From assembly GCF_000759535.1 (NCBI RefSeq), contig NZ_CP009455.1, forward strand, positions 3,906,001 to 3,970,000: a stretch of 64,000 nt of DNA, read 5' to 3'. A program made the position numbers and the translations under genes. Origin of the DNA: Pseudomonas cremoricolorata (GTDB taxonomy: Bacteria; Pseudomonadota; Gammaproteobacteria; Pseudomonadales; Pseudomonadaceae). Positions 1 to 8,815 of the stretch are shown here, piece by piece. The stretch's first letter is position 1, and the number at the start of each line of letters is the position of its first letter. The notes beneath the pieces were generated by a model. It ran no database searches. It saw nothing but the letters and a program-made list of their open reading frames with translations, and was not told where the DNA came from.

Positions 1-49
1 GGAGCGTGCGGCGAGTATGCCAGCACGCGCTCATTAATACATTAACCAG

Positions 50-1279
50 TCAGTCGATGGTCAACCGGTAGTGACGCTTCTTGCCCAGGCTAAGCCGCCA
101 CTGCAACGTGCCAGCCGGTAGCGGCGCGTCGACATCGTGCACCAGCTCGCCGTCCAGGCGCAGGCCGCCGCCTTCGGCCAGGCGCCGCACCGCGCCGCGC
201 GAGGGCTGCACGCCAGCCTGCACCAAGGCCTGTGCCAGGGTCGCCGGCTGCAGCACAGCGCGGCTTAGCGTCAAGCTCTGCAAACCGCTGTCTTCACCTG
301 CACCGTACACCCCGCTGGCCGCTTCCCGCGCTAGCTGCGCGGCCTCCAGGCCATGCGCCAACGTGGTCACCTGGTCGGCCAACAGCACCTTGGCCTGATT
401 CAGCGCCGCGCCGCCGTCACGGGTCAGCTCGGCGATCTGCGACATCGGCAGTTCAGTGAACAACGCCAGGAAGCGCGCCACATCGCGGTCATCGCAATTG
501 CGCCAGAACTGCCAGAAGTCGAAGCTCGACAAGCGCTGTTCGTCGAGCCACACGGCACCGTTGACCGATTTGCCCATCTTCTTGCCATCACTGCTGGTCA
601 ACAGCGGCATGGTCAGCCCGAACAGTGCGCGCTGGTCGCGGCGCCTGCCCAGTTCCACGCCATTGATGATGTTGGCCCACTGATCGGCCCCGCCCAGTTG
701 CACCGTGCAGTCGTGCTGGCGCGCCAGCTCGGTGAAGTCGTGCGCCTGCAACAGCGTGTAGCCGAACTCCAGGAATGACAGCGAGTGCTCGCGCTCCAGG
801 CGCTGGCGCACCGAGTCGAAAGTCAGCAGGCGGTTGATGGAGAAATAGCGGCCAACCTGATCGAGAAACTGCAGGTAGCCAATGCCGTCGAGCCACTGGG
901 CGTTATCGACGACCAATCCGGCGCCCTCGCCCAGCTGCAGGTAACGGCCGAAGGTGCGCGTGATGCCAGCGATATTGGCCTGGATCTGCGCTTGATCGAG
1001 AATGGGCCGGCTTTCGTCACGAAAGCTCGGGTCGCCGATTCGGGTAGTCGCGCCGCCGATCAGCAGGATCGGCCGATGGCCCGCCTGCTGCAGCCAGCGC
1101 ATCAGCATCAGCCCTTGCAGGTGACCGACGTGCAGGCTGTCGGCAGTGGCGTCGAAGCCCAGGTAGAAGGTACGCGGCCGCTCCTGCAAATGCGCGCGCA
1201 GGCCTTCGAGGTCGGTGCTCTGGTGGATGAATCCCCTGGCGTGCAGGTGGTCGATCAGGTCGAATTGAGCTTCGCTCAT
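50..1279 (-). CDS. tyrS: Tyrosyl-tRNA synthetase, second (KMGKS) type
   Basis: Charges tRNA-Tyr with tyrosine in the cytoplasm. The 409-residue protein has the class I signature HVGH at residues 50-53, the tyrosine pocket segment around GGADQWANI (196-204) and a KMSKS-type loop KKMGKS at 233-238. A C-terminal S4-like RNA-binding part runs from about 345. The KMGKS loop differs from the KFGKT loop of E. coli TyrRS; pseudomonads often carry two TyrRS types, and I infer this is the accessory one. A strong GAGGAG ribosome site precedes the ATG. It is divergent from the amine-catabolism locus, and its leader contains a 10-bp hairpin. Confidence 0.95.
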   Translation of the reverse strand: MSEAQFDLIDHLHARGFIHQSTDLEGLRAHLQERPRTFYLGFDATADSLHVGHLQGLMLMRWLQQAGHRPILLIGGATTRIGDPSFRDESRPILDQAQIQANIAGITRTFGRYLQLGEGAGLVVDNAQWLDGIGYLQFLDQVGRYFSINRLLTFDSVRQRLEREHSLSFLEFGYTLLQAHDFTELARQHDCTVQLGGADQWANIINGVELGRRRDQRALFGLTMPLLTSSDGKKMGKSVNGAVWLDEQRLSSFDFWQFWRNCDDRDVARFLALFTELPMSQIAELTRDGGAALNQAKVLLADQVTTLAHGLEAAQLAREAASGVYGAGEDSGLQSLTLSRAVLQPATLAQALVQAGVQPSRGAVRRLAEGGGLRLDGELVHDVDAPLPAGTLQWRLSLGKKRHYRLTID

Positions 1280-1298
1280 GACAGCTCCTCAGGTTGTG

Positions 1299-1335
1299 GC
1301 CCAAGGCGCAAGACCCACGTCAGGCCGCCTTGGGC
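1299..1335 (-). promoter_or_regulatory. Hairpin in the tyrS leader
   Basis: A perfect 10-bp inverted repeat, GCCCAAGGCG and CGCCTTGGGC, encloses a 17-base loop about 20 bases upstream of the tyrS start codon. No U-run follows, so it is not an intrinsic terminator. It would form in the transcript just 5' of the ribosome binding site and could affect translation or mRNA stability. No T-box features were seen. Confidence 0.4.
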
Positions 1336-1473
1336 GGATGACGTGCACGTAGCTACGACCGCCTCAGAACGAGGAAGCGTAGTAACGGTAACGAAGTGAT
1401 TTAGTTAACATGTTCATGGGCCGCATCATCCAAAAGTTTGCCGGCGAGGTCAAGTAGCGGCTTTTATCCCCAC

Positions 1474-1514
1474 CTGGCAGGCTGGTTAAACTCACTGGCA
1501 GGCGTAATCAAGAC
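1474..1514 (+). promoter_or_regulatory. Direct-repeat activator box 1 (FeaR-like)
   Basis: CTGGCAGGC occurs at 1474 and again at 1495, 21 bases apart. CAAGAC begins 14 bases after the start of the second copy. A -10-like element (TTAGGT region, about 1527) lies roughly 32 bases downstream, so the second half-site would overlap the -35 position, as for class II AraC/XylS activators. It precedes the flavoprotein-cupin unit. The same arrangement recurs upstream of other units of this locus. The 320-base gap from 1280 to 1599 holds this box and the tyrS leader. Confidence 0.65.
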
Positions 1515-1599
1515 ACCTACCTTTCGTTAGGTGCCCAATGGCGTCATAGAGCCGCCGGCGGCGACGGACCTTCACAATCCCAATTCGACAGGCTGCGTC

Positions 1600-2898
1600 A
1601 TGATCAACATCGAGACCCCGACCTATTACACCGCAACCCGCAAGTACAACCTCAGCTTCCCGATCCTGGAAAGCGACATCGATGCAGATGTGGTGGTCAT
1701 CGGCGGCGGGTTTTCCGGTATCAACACCGCCCTGGAGCTGGCCGAACAAGGTGTCAACAATGTGGTGGTGCTGGAGGCGCGCTACCTGGGGTTTGGCGGA
1801 ACGGGGCGTAACGGAGGGCAGATCATGGCCGGCATTGGCCACGACCTGGAGAAGATCAAGAACAGCGTCGGCGAACAGGGCCTGCGGCAGATCTTCGAAA
1901 TCAGCGAGCTGGGGGCCGGCATCATCAAGGCGCGCATCGCCCGCTACGCTATCGATGCCGACTTCCGTCACGGTTACGGCTACCTGGGCTTCAATGAGCG
2001 CCAGGCCAATACGCTGCGCCAGTGGGAACGTGACTTCAAATCGATCAACGACCACGACGAGATTCGCTTCCTGGCCGGCAGTGAGCTGCGCCAGATCATC
2101 GGCAGCGATGCCTATAGCAGCGGCCTGCTGCACATGGGTGGCGGCCACGTGCACTCGCTCAACCTGCTGCTCGGCGAGGCCCAGGCGCTGGTTGGCCACG
2201 GGGCACGGATCTTCGAACACAGCCCCGCCCTGCAGGTGACCTACGGCGAACGCATCACCGTACGCACCGGACGCGGTTCGGTGCGTGCCAGCAAGCTGCT
2301 GTGGGCCTGTGACAGCTTCCTCAACAAGCTCGAACCCGAGCTGCACGCACGAACCATCAACACCTATGCCTTCCAGATGATGACCGAGCCCCTGTCGGAC
2401 GAGCTGATCGAGCGCATCAGCCCGATTCGCGGCGCTTACAGTGACATTCGACCGGTGATCGACTACTACCGTGTGACCCGGGAAAACCGTCTGCTGTTTG
2501 GCGCCGCGACCTCATTCATCGAGCATATACCGCTGGACCTCGCGGCCTGGAACCGGGCGTTGATGCTCAAGATCTTCCCTTATCTGAAAGATGTTCGCAT
2601 CGACCTTGCCTGGGGAGGCCCGATGGCCACCAGCGCCAACCTGTTCCCGCAGATCGGCACGTTGAGCGACCGCCCCAACGCCTTCTACGTTCAGGGCTAT
2701 TCCGGCTTCGGCGTGACCCCCAGTCACATCGTTTGCAAGATCCTCGCCGAAGGCATGCTGGAGGGCTCGGCGCGCTACGACCTGCTGCGCTCGGTCAAGC
2801 ATGCTCGCATCGTCGGCAAAGACCATTTCCGCCCGCTGCTGCTCACCGCCGGCAAGACCGTGCACCAGCTGTCGGGCTACTTCAACGGCCGTCGCTAG
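1600..2898 (+). CDS. FAD-dependent amine oxidoreductase, PuuB-like (DAO family)
   Basis: A 432-residue flavoprotein of the D-amino acid oxidase family, resembling gamma-glutamylputrescine oxidoreductase (PuuB/OrdL). It has an N-terminal FAD dinucleotide motif VVVIGGGFSG at 31-40, the GGTGRNGGQ segment that often contacts flavin, and a C-terminal GYSGFGVTPSH stretch of the FAD domain. It probably oxidises an amine to an aldehyde with transfer of ammonium, in the cytoplasm. The ATG at 1600 was chosen over the in-frame start at 1531 because family homology begins there and the upstream part lies in the promoter region. It is followed 30 bases later by a cupin gene, probably in one operon. The substrate is not certain. 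Confidence 0.85.
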   Translation: MINIETPTYYTATRKYNLSFPILESDIDADVVVIGGGFSGINTALELAEQGVNNVVVLEARYLGFGGTGRNGGQIMAGIGHDLEKIKNSVGEQGLRQIFEISELGAGIIKARIARYAIDADFRHGYGYLGFNERQANTLRQWERDFKSINDHDEIRFLAGSELRQIIGSDAYSSGLLHMGGGHVHSLNLLLGEAQALVGHGARIFEHSPALQVTYGERITVRTGRGSVRASKLLWACDSFLNKLEPELHARTINTYAFQMMTEPLSDELIERISPIRGAYSDIRPVIDYYRVTRENRLLFGAATSFIEHIPLDLAAWNRALMLKIFPYLKDVRIDLAWGGPMATSANLFPQIGTLSDRPNAFYVQGYSGFGVTPSHIVCKILAEGMLEGSARYDLLRSVKHARIVGKDHFRPLLLTAGKTVHQLSGYFNGRR

Positions 2899-2928
2899 AC
2901 CGCGACTGTCCCACTCAGGAGCATTGCC

Positions 2929-3294
2929 ATGACCCTTACTGCCGCCCGCCAGGGCATTCAACTGTCTGAACTCGATGCGTGGGGCAGCGTCGCTGACCTG
3001 GGCTCGGAAATCCTCGAAGGTGAAGTCAAAGCCTTCGGCAAGATGACCTACGGCGCCCCGGACGATCCGGTCAGCAGCGCCTATTTCGGTACCACACGCG
3101 GCAAATTCCGTATGGTCTACCCCTTCGCCGAGCAGGCAGTGGTGGTGACCGGGGAAATCCAGTTGACCGATGAGTCCACCGGCCAAGTCACCCGCTACAA
3201 GGCGGGCGATGCCTGGTTCGTCAGCAAAGGCACGCCGGTGCTGTGGGAAGTGCTGAGCGAGTCGTTCGTCAAGCATTACCTGGCTGTGGCCTGA
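2929..3294 (+). CDS. Cupin-domain protein (DUF861/cupin_3 type)
   Basis: A 121-residue small cupin of the type found in EutQ-like and ureidoglycine-aminohydrolase-like proteins. The central beta-barrel strands are visible around VVTGEIQLTDE, YKAGDAWFVSKGT and a C-terminal VLWEVLSESFVKHYL. An AGGAG site sits just before the ATG. It follows the PuuB-like flavoprotein with a 30-base gap; cupins of this type often accompany such oxidases in pseudomonads. The catalytic role is unknown; metal-ligand histidines typical of active cupins are sparse. Confidence 0.8.
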   Translation: MTLTAARQGIQLSELDAWGSVADLGSEILEGEVKAFGKMTYGAPDDPVSSAYFGTTRGKFRMVYPFAEQAVVVTGEIQLTDESTGQVTRYKAGDAWFVSKGTPVLWEVLSESFVKHYLAVA

Positions 3295-3353
3295 CTCAGG
3301 CCGTGCCGCTTGCTCGTGTCGTCAGGCACGCACAAGCGGCACCGCTGGCTCGC

Positions 3354-4298
3354 TCAGAGCAGCGCCTGGGCACGAAAGTCCTTGGGCGAGCACTCGAACT
3401 GCTTCTTGAACGAGCGGCTGAAATGCGCCGAATCGGTGAAGCCCCACTTGTAGGCGATCGAGGTGATGGAGTCGCCGCGGTAGCAGGGGTTGGCCAGGTC
3501 GTCAGCGCTGCGCTTGAGCCGTGCGCGCTGGATATAGCGACAGACGCTGTCGCCCTGCTCTTCGAATATCCGGTACAGATGCCGCACTGAAATGCTCAGT
3601 CGGGCGGCCAGGCTGGCCGGCGTCAACCCAGGCTGGGACAGCGACTCATCGATCACTTGCTCGACGTAGCTGCGCAGCTGCGCACCCTGCACGACGCCGG
3701 GCCTGCAAGGGCTACTCTCGGCATTGCGCTCCAGGGCCGAATCGAGCAACGCGATCAGCGCACATTGCAGGGCCTGGCCCTGGGCTGCGTCCTCGCCACT
3801 GCAGCCTTCCTTGCACAATTGGTCCATCAGCAGATGAAGCATGCGCCCGCAGGTATTGACCGACGATATCTTGCCGAACAGAGGCGCAGCCGGGCGTAGA
3901 TGCTGGCGCACCTGCTCGCGCGGCAGCGCCAGCGACACATGCTCGATAAGGCCATTGGGAATGATTTCGCACTGGCCCACCGAATCCATCAGCAACAGCT
4001 CACCGGGCATCAGCATCACCTGCTCGCCGCCTTGAGTCACGCTGGAATGCCCGGTGCGCTGACTGACCAGAAAACAGTGCTGATCATCGTCGAGCGTGGG
4101 GTTTTCGCCCAGGCGGCAGATTCTGCCGGCATTGGTACGCAGGCTTGCGACCGGCAGTCCGGCACGCGAGCCGGCCGCCACTTCTCCGATGAACAGGGCA
4201 TGACTGGCCGCCAGCGCCGTTTCGAACCGACCGCAGATTTGCTGCATGGCCTGGGTCCAGCGCTCCAGGCCCTGGTGATTGAGCTGTTGAGTATGCAT
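3354..4298 (-). CDS. AraC/XylS-family regulator, FeaR-like
   Basis: A 314-residue activator with an N-terminal ligand-binding part of the AraC_binding_2 type and a C-terminal double helix-turn-helix from about 215 (PASLAARLSISVRHLYRIF, then ITSIAYKWGFTDSAHFSRSF). The overall layout matches FeaR, which activates the amine oxidase and phenylacetaldehyde dehydrogenase genes in enteric bacteria. The ATG at 4298 has a GAGGA site 5 bases upstream, better than the longer in-frame start. Its position in the middle of an amine-catabolism locus makes it the best candidate to bind the CTGGCAGGC direct repeats. Which amine is the inducer is not visible. Confidence 0.85.
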   Translation of the reverse strand: MHTQQLNHQGLERWTQAMQQICGRFETALAASHALFIGEVAAGSRAGLPVASLRTNAGRICRLGENPTLDDDQHCFLVSQRTGHSSVTQGGEQVMLMPGELLLMDSVGQCEIIPNGLIEHVSLALPREQVRQHLRPAAPLFGKISSVNTCGRMLHLLMDQLCKEGCSGEDAAQGQALQCALIALLDSALERNAESSPCRPGVVQGAQLRSYVEQVIDESLSQPGLTPASLAARLSISVRHLYRIFEEQGDSVCRYIQRARLKRSADDLANPCYRGDSITSIAYKWGFTDSAHFSRSFKKQFECSPKDFRAQALL

Positions 4299-4333
4299 AA
4301 CGATCCTCGACGCAGCGTTATTGTTATGCGGCA

Positions 4334-4351
4334 TTGATAACATGTTAACAA
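4334..4351. promoter_or_regulatory. Near-palindrome upstream of the FeaR-like gene
   Basis: TTGATAACATGTTAACAA is an 18-base sequence symmetric at 16 of 18 positions, centred about 45 bases upstream of the AraC gene start. Its core AACATGTTAAC (4339-4349) also occurs, in reverse orientation, at 1404-1414 between tyrS and the flavoprotein gene. It could be an operator; the cognate protein is unknown. Confidence 0.35.
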
Positions 4352-4409
4352 TGGCCGTACAACTGTAACATTTTGTCGAGAAAAGCCAGCAAAGGACGTG
4401 CCAGACGAC

Positions 4410-4994
4410 CTACAGGCGCTTGAGCACCTCATCGAACCGCGCCAGGCAGTCAAGCAGATGCGTGCGCTGCTCCGGGCTGATACGGATGTAGCGGCGCAGC
4501 GCCGGCATCCGGTTGACCACCTCGCTACCGCCCATGTGCTCCAGCACGAGCTGCCAGCGGCCGTCATGGCACTCCAGACTCAGGCGCTTGAAGTCGAGCG
4601 GCATCAGCGCCTGCAACAGGCGGGCATCGCTCAAGAGGTGGTCGCGCAAGGCAATGAAGCGCTGCCGGTCGCCACTGCGGTAGATACACGTCACGCCCGT
4701 GCGCCGCAGCGCACCGGTATGGCGCAGGTCCAGGCGCAGTGCACCCGGTTGCGCCGCCGGCACGCTCAGGTGCACCTCGCACGTCACCACATGCATCAGC
4801 AGATGCGCTTGCACGCACTCACGCAGTTCGCCCTGCCAGCCGCGTACCGAGTCCTGCACGCAGGCCATGGTCGCCTGCTGTTCGATGACCTGAAGCGGTT
4901 GCAGGTTGCGCAGCAGGTGGCTGAGGGTCACCCCCGGGCGATAGCCTGCCGGCGCGCCGGGTCTACCCAGCCGCTCACGCAACCGGGCGAGCAT
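4410..4994 (-). CDS. DUF3156 family protein
   Basis: A 194-residue soluble protein without signal peptide or membrane segments. I recognise it as the DUF3156 type that pseudomonads place directly after an APC-family amine or amino-acid permease. Its 5' end overlaps the 3' end of the permease by 20 bases, which argues for translational coupling and a function tied to transport or use of the same substrate. Composition is rich in Arg and Leu with several Cys and His but no recognisable catalytic motif. The function is unknown. Confidence 0.75.
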   Translation of the reverse strand: MLARLRERLGRPGAPAGYRPGVTLSHLLRNLQPLQVIEQQATMACVQDSVRGWQGELRECVQAHLLMHVVTCEVHLSVPAAQPGALRLDLRHTGALRRTGVTCIYRSGDRQRFIALRDHLLSDARLLQALMPLDFKRLSLECHDGRWQLVLEHMGGSEVVNRMPALRRYIRISPEQRTHLLDCLARFDEVLKRL

Positions 4995-6471
4995 GCTGCG
5001 GGTGCTCCACGCTGTGGCCGGGCTCGGCGGCGAATTCCTTCTCTAGTACCTCTTCGACCCGGGCCGGCTTGAACGGGTTGACCTTCTGCACGCACAGGGT
5101 CCAGAACAACGCATAGCTGGCCGTGCCGGCGAGCATGATGGCGAATGGCACGTAGATATCTGCCGGGTTCATCCCAGGCGGGGTGATGAAGGACATGCCG
5201 ATGATGATGCCGACGCTGGAGACGATCTGCGGCAACGGAAACAGTGGCGAGCGGTAGGCGCGTGGCAAGTCGGGCCGGCGAATGCGCAGGATCACCACCG
5301 ACAACGTCACCAGCAGATACGCCGTGCTCCAGGCGCACACCGCCGCCAGCACCAGGTGCAGGATGTTGTCCGGGTTGCCGCCCAGGTACCAGGCATGCAG
5401 GCAGGGAATCAGCGCCACCACCACGATGCACAGCAGCGGCGTCTTGAAGCGTGGATGCAGGTAGGTGAAGACTTTGGGCAAGGCGCCATCGACAGCCATG
5501 CCGTACAGAATACGCGGCACCCCTGCCATCAGCGTGTTGATGGTGGCAGCGCCGGCGAAGAGGAAACCGATACCCAGCCAGATCGGCCCGATGTCACCCA
5601 TTACCTGCTGGGCGAAATGCGGAATGGCCATGGGCGTGTCGAGCAGACGCGTGCCGGTTGCAGCGTCGACCACCACGTTCTCTACCTGTCGCTTCATTGC
5701 CGCACCGTAGATGAACATGCAACTGGCGACGCCGAACAGGCCAAGTGCCATGGCCCGCGGCAACACCCAGGCGCTGCGGCGCAGCTCCGGCGCCAGCGGG
5801 GTGACGAATTCGCAGCCAACGAACATGAACATGGCCATGCCGATCAACGACAGGATGGTCATCAGGTCGGTGCCCACCAGCGAGGTGCCGAACGGGCCGT
5901 CCAGCGTCACTGCGGGAGCTGCGATCAGGCCAAGCACGCCGAACACCATCAGGGTGGTCCACATGCCGAAGGTGAGCACCACTTCGGCGCGGCTGAACGC
6001 GCTGATGCCGAAGGCGTTGAGCAGCGCGAACGACAGCACGAAGCACACGCCCAGCAGCCACGACCCGCCAGCCGATTCGGCCAGTGTGTTGAGGTGTTCG
6101 AAGTTCACCAGGGCCATGACGCCGGACAGGATCGTTTCGGCGGTGCCGGCGAACACGTGCACGATCAGGTAGGCCGACAATGTCCCGGTGATGGCGAAGA
6201 AGCGGCCCATGCCGCAGTTGATGTAGTCGTACACCGAACCGGTGGTGGGCAGAATCGACGCGGCCTCGGCGAAGGTGGTCGACTGCGCCAGCATCATCAG
6301 CGCAGCGATAACCATGGCGATGGCGAAGGCGCTGCCGCCGATGCCAAAGCCCATGGTGGCGGTGAGAATCACCGGACTGGCCATGATAAGACCGACGGTG
6401 CTGGCCAGTGCGGTGGGGAAACCGACCGTGCCTTGGTTGAGATGCTCAGTGAGCTTGTTGGCGAATGACAT
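4975..6471 (-). CDS. APC-family amine/amino-acid permease
   Basis: A 498-residue integral membrane protein with about 12 hydrophobic segments, beginning with the conserved STVGLIMASPVILTAT helix of APC transporters. It is expected to import an amine or amino acid across the inner membrane by cation symport. The ATG at 6471 was preferred because family homology starts at MSFANKL; a longer in-frame start at 6555 would add 28 unrelated residues. It is divergent from the aldehyde dehydrogenase unit, and a minus-strand CTGGCAGGC/CAAGAG box lies upstream (6600-6619). It is co-transcribed with the overlapping DUF3156 gene. The substrate is inferred from the locus only. Confidence 0.87.
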   Translation of the reverse strand: MSFANKLTEHLNQGTVGFPTALASTVGLIMASPVILTATMGFGIGGSAFAIAMVIAALMMLAQSTTFAEAASILPTTGSVYDYINCGMGRFFAITGTLSAYLIVHVFAGTAETILSGVMALVNFEHLNTLAESAGGSWLLGVCFVLSFALLNAFGISAFSRAEVVLTFGMWTTLMVFGVLGLIAAPAVTLDGPFGTSLVGTDLMTILSLIGMAMFMFVGCEFVTPLAPELRRSAWVLPRAMALGLFGVASCMFIYGAAMKRQVENVVVDAATGTRLLDTPMAIPHFAQQVMGDIGPIWLGIGFLFAGAATINTLMAGVPRILYGMAVDGALPKVFTYLHPRFKTPLLCIVVVALIPCLHAWYLGGNPDNILHLVLAAVCAWSTAYLLVTLSVVILRIRRPDLPRAYRSPLFPLPQIVSSVGIIIGMSFITPPGMNPADIYVPFAIMLAGTASYALFWTLCVQKVNPFKPARVEEVLEKEFAAEPGHSVEHPQHARPVA

Positions 6472-6599
6472 CGTTGTGCCCCGGCTTGTTGTTATGGCGT
6501 TGAGCGCGGCAAAGGTTTCTGCACGCACGGCTGCTTGCCTCCATGCGTCGGTCACTGTGCGCCGGTGTCCAGCGGACGTCTTGCTCCTGGCTGCCGCAG

Positions 6600-6641
6600 C
6601 TCTTGTAGCAGCCTGCCAGTGGCGCCAGGGCTGGCAGGCAC
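6600..6641 (-). promoter_or_regulatory. Activator box facing the permease operon
   Basis: On the minus strand CTGGCAGGC (6619 to 6611) is followed at offset 14 by CAAGAG, the same half-site seen on the plus strand upstream of three other units. The expected upstream half-site about 22 bases away (6641-6633) matches at only about 6 of 9 positions and overlaps the half-site of the divergent aldehyde dehydrogenase box. Together the two boxes would control both directions of the 342-base gap from 6472 to 6813. Confidence 0.5.
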
Positions 6642-6672
6642 GGTCATATCACCTGGCAGCTAGGCGCAAGAT
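6631..6672 (+). promoter_or_regulatory. Direct-repeat activator box 2 (FeaR-like)
   Basis: CTGGCAGGC at 6631 is followed 22 bases later by CTGGCAGCT at 6653, and CAAGAT begins 14 bases after the second start. It reads toward the aldehyde dehydrogenase gene whose ATG is at 6814. A weak -10-like TTAGCC lies near 6690. The layout matches the boxes at 1474, 8774 and 11719. Confidence 0.6.
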
Positions 6673-6813
6673 CCCAGGCTGTGCATCCATTAGCCTCAGT
6701 CGTTCAATGCACCGCCTGGTCAGTATCTGCACGCGTGGAGTTGCCCGAAAGGCTCGCGGGTGAACGTCCCTCAAGCAGCACTGGCCAGCGCATCATTTTG
6801 CCCTGGAGCTTTC

Positions 6814-8301
6814 ATGAGCGATATCGCCCTCCTTCCCTGCGTCAACGCCTTCCTGGCCCGCGACCATGGTCATTACATCGACGGCCGCACCACCCCGAGC
6901 CAGGGCGGTGGCCGAATCGCCGTGCGCAACCCGGCCAATGACCAGACCATCGCCCACATTGCCGATGCCAGCGAGCGTGACGTCGACCAGGCCGTGGCGT
7001 CAGCCAGGCAAGGCTTCAACACGTGGTCGCGCACCGCACCTGCCGCCCGCGCAGCGGTGCTGTTCAAGTTGGCGGAGTTGCTGGAAGCCAACCGCGAAGA
7101 GCTCGCGCAGCTCGAAACCCTGCAATCGGGCAAGCTGATCGGCATGTCGCGTGCTTTCGAAGTCGAACAGGCGGCGCACTTCCTGCGCTACTACGCAGGC
7201 TGGGCGACCAAGATCACCGGCCAGACCATCACCCCATCGCTGCCTTCCTTCGCCGGCGAACGTTACAGCGCCTACACCCTGCGCGAGCCGATCGGTGTAG
7301 TGGTCGGCATCGTGCCGTGGAACTTCGCCACCATGATCGCCATCTGGAAGCTGGCTTCGGCGCTGACCACCGGTTGCAGCATCATCATCAAACCGAGCGA
7401 GTTCACCCCGCTGACGCTGCTGCGCATCGCTGAACTGGCAAGCGAAGCAGGCCTGCCTGCCGGTGCGCTGAACGTGCTGACCGGTGCCGGCCAGGTCGGC
7501 AAGGCGCTGATCGAACACCCGGACACCGACAAGGTCTCGTTCACAGGCTCCGTGCCCACCGGCATCGCGGTAGGCCAGGCCGCCATGGGCGCCCGGCTGA
7601 CCCGTGCCACGCTCGAACTGGGCGGCAAGAATGCCGTGGCATTCCTGCCCGATGTAAGCATCGATACAGCGGTCAACGGCATTATCGAAGCCGGCTTTCT
7701 ACATTCCGGACAGATCTGTGCTGCGGGGGAACGCTTCTACGTTCACCGCTCGCGGATCGACGAGACGCTGGCAGCACTGTCGCAGCGCCTGGGACAACTC
7801 AAGATCGGCTCGCCGCTGGATGAAAGCACCCAGTTCGGGCCGGTGGCCAACAAGCCGCACCAGCAGAAACTGGCCGAGCTGTTCGCCACCGCCCGCGCCG
7901 AGGGCAGCCAGATCATTCATGGCGGTCAGGTCTCCAGCGGTCCGGGCTGCTTCGTCGAGCCCACGGTGATTCTCGCCAGCTCGGCCAGCGATACCCTGCT
8001 CAACCAGGAAACCTTCGGCCCCGTTGCGACATTCCTGCCTTACGACAACGAAGATGAACTGCTGCACCTGATGAACGCCTCGCCCTACGGGCTGAGCGCC
8101 AGCGTGTGGACCAACGACCTGGGCAAGGCCATGCGCCTGATCCCCGAGATTCAGGCCGGCACGCTGTGGGTCAACATGCACACCCTGCTCGACCCTGCCG
8201 TGCCGTTTGGCGGCATCAAGGCATCCGGTGTGGGTCGGGAGTTCGGCTCGGCATTCATCGATGACTTCACCGAACTCAAGTCGGTGATGATCCGCTACTG
8301 A
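6814..8301 (+). CDS. Aldehyde dehydrogenase, phenylacetaldehyde (FeaB/PeaE) type
   Basis: A 495-residue NAD(P)-dependent aldehyde dehydrogenase. Visible are the Rossmann segment with VPWNF, the FTGSVPTG nucleotide loop, the general-base Glu in LELGGKN, and the nucleophilic Cys in SGQICAAGERFYV. The CAAGERF context is typical of phenylacetaldehyde dehydrogenases. It should oxidise the aldehyde released by amine oxidation to the acid. The ATG at 6814 has a TGGAGC ribosome site; the longer in-frame start at 6760 lacks family homology. A GlcG-like gene follows after 10 bases. A FeaR-type box lies 140-180 bases upstream. Confidence 0.9.
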   Translation: MSDIALLPCVNAFLARDHGHYIDGRTTPSQGGGRIAVRNPANDQTIAHIADASERDVDQAVASARQGFNTWSRTAPAARAAVLFKLAELLEANREELAQLETLQSGKLIGMSRAFEVEQAAHFLRYYAGWATKITGQTITPSLPSFAGERYSAYTLREPIGVVVGIVPWNFATMIAIWKLASALTTGCSIIIKPSEFTPLTLLRIAELASEAGLPAGALNVLTGAGQVGKALIEHPDTDKVSFTGSVPTGIAVGQAAMGARLTRATLELGGKNAVAFLPDVSIDTAVNGIIEAGFLHSGQICAAGERFYVHRSRIDETLAALSQRLGQLKIGSPLDESTQFGPVANKPHQQKLAELFATARAEGSQIIHGGQVSSGPGCFVEPTVILASSASDTLLNQETFGPVATFLPYDNEDELLHLMNASPYGLSASVWTNDLGKAMRLIPEIQAGTLWVNMHTLLDPAVPFGGIKASGVGREFGSAFIDDFTELKSVMIRY

Positions 8302-8311
8302 GGGCACTGAG

Positions 8312-8752
8312 ATGTCGCAATGGCTGCGTCAGCAGTGGAACCTGGGCCTGCCGCTGGCCATGCGCGGCTTGCAGGCTGCGCTGGACGCTGCCGCGCAACG
8401 GCAGGTCAGGGTCAGTATCGTGCTGGTCGATGCTGGCGGCATGCCCTTGCACAGCGCGCACATGGACGGTGCGCCGCCTCAGGCCCAGGCCATCGCCCAG
8501 CGCAAGGCGCTGACCGCGCTCGGCTTCGGTATCCCCACCGCTGACTGGCACGCGCGCCTGGCACAGTGTTCCGAAGCCGTACGCAGCGGCTTGCCGTTGC
8601 AGCCGGACATGGCGCTGTTCGGTGGCGGCGAGCCTCTGCACCATCAACAGCAGATCATCGGCGCGATTGGCGTGTCAGGCGCCAGCGAGGCGCTCGACAC
8701 CCTCTGCGCCAAGGCCGCTGTCGAACAGATCGCACGTCTGTTGCAAGACTGA
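8312..8752 (+). CDS. GlcG/HbpS-family (DUF336) protein
   Basis: A 146-residue protein of the GlcG/HbpS fold, a family that includes heme-binding and cobalamin-adjacent proteins often found beside oxidoreductases. The conserved VLVDAGGMPLHSAHMDGAP and the glycine-rich GGEPL...IIGAIGVSGAS segments are present. There is no signal peptide. It lies 10 bases after the aldehyde dehydrogenase gene and is very probably co-transcribed. The role in amine degradation is unknown; family members may act as accessory or cofactor-handling proteins. Confidence 0.82.
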   Translation: MSQWLRQQWNLGLPLAMRGLQAALDAAAQRQVRVSIVLVDAGGMPLHSAHMDGAPPQAQAIAQRKALTALGFGIPTADWHARLAQCSEAVRSGLPLQPDMALFGGGEPLHHQQQIIGAIGVSGASEALDTLCAKAAVEQIARLLQD

Positions 8753-8773
8753 ACCGGCTCGCCATCGCCATGC

Positions 8774-8815
8774 CTGGCCGGGGCGTGCAAACGCGCTGGC
8801 AGGCACAGGCAAGAC
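8774..8815 (+). promoter_or_regulatory. Direct-repeat activator box 3 (FeaR-like)
   Basis: CTGGCCGGG at 8774 is followed 22 bases later by CTGGCAGGC at 8796, with CAAGAC at offset 14 (8810). A -10-like TACAAG sits at 8828-8833, 32 bases from the second half-site. It lies 120-160 bases upstream of the porin ATG, so the porin appears to have its own promoter rather than depending on the upstream GlcG unit. Confidence 0.6.

Noticed and set aside
2..32. Imperfect hairpin after tyrS (GAGCG..TGC with GCACGCGCTC)
   Set aside because: It is on the 3' side of tyrS but has a bulge and no U-run in the right place; evidence is too weak for a terminator call.
1280..1599. T-box or riboswitch in the tyrS leader
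   Set aside because: No T-box core, specifier loop or antiterminator was seen, and the hairpin there has no terminator U-run; T-boxes are also rare in pseudomonads.
1492..2346. Long antisense frame opposite the PuuB-like gene
   Set aside because: It mirrors the codon structure of the real gene, has no ribosome site and no recognisable domain. Similar antisense frames occur over most GC-rich genes here, for example 5356-6468.
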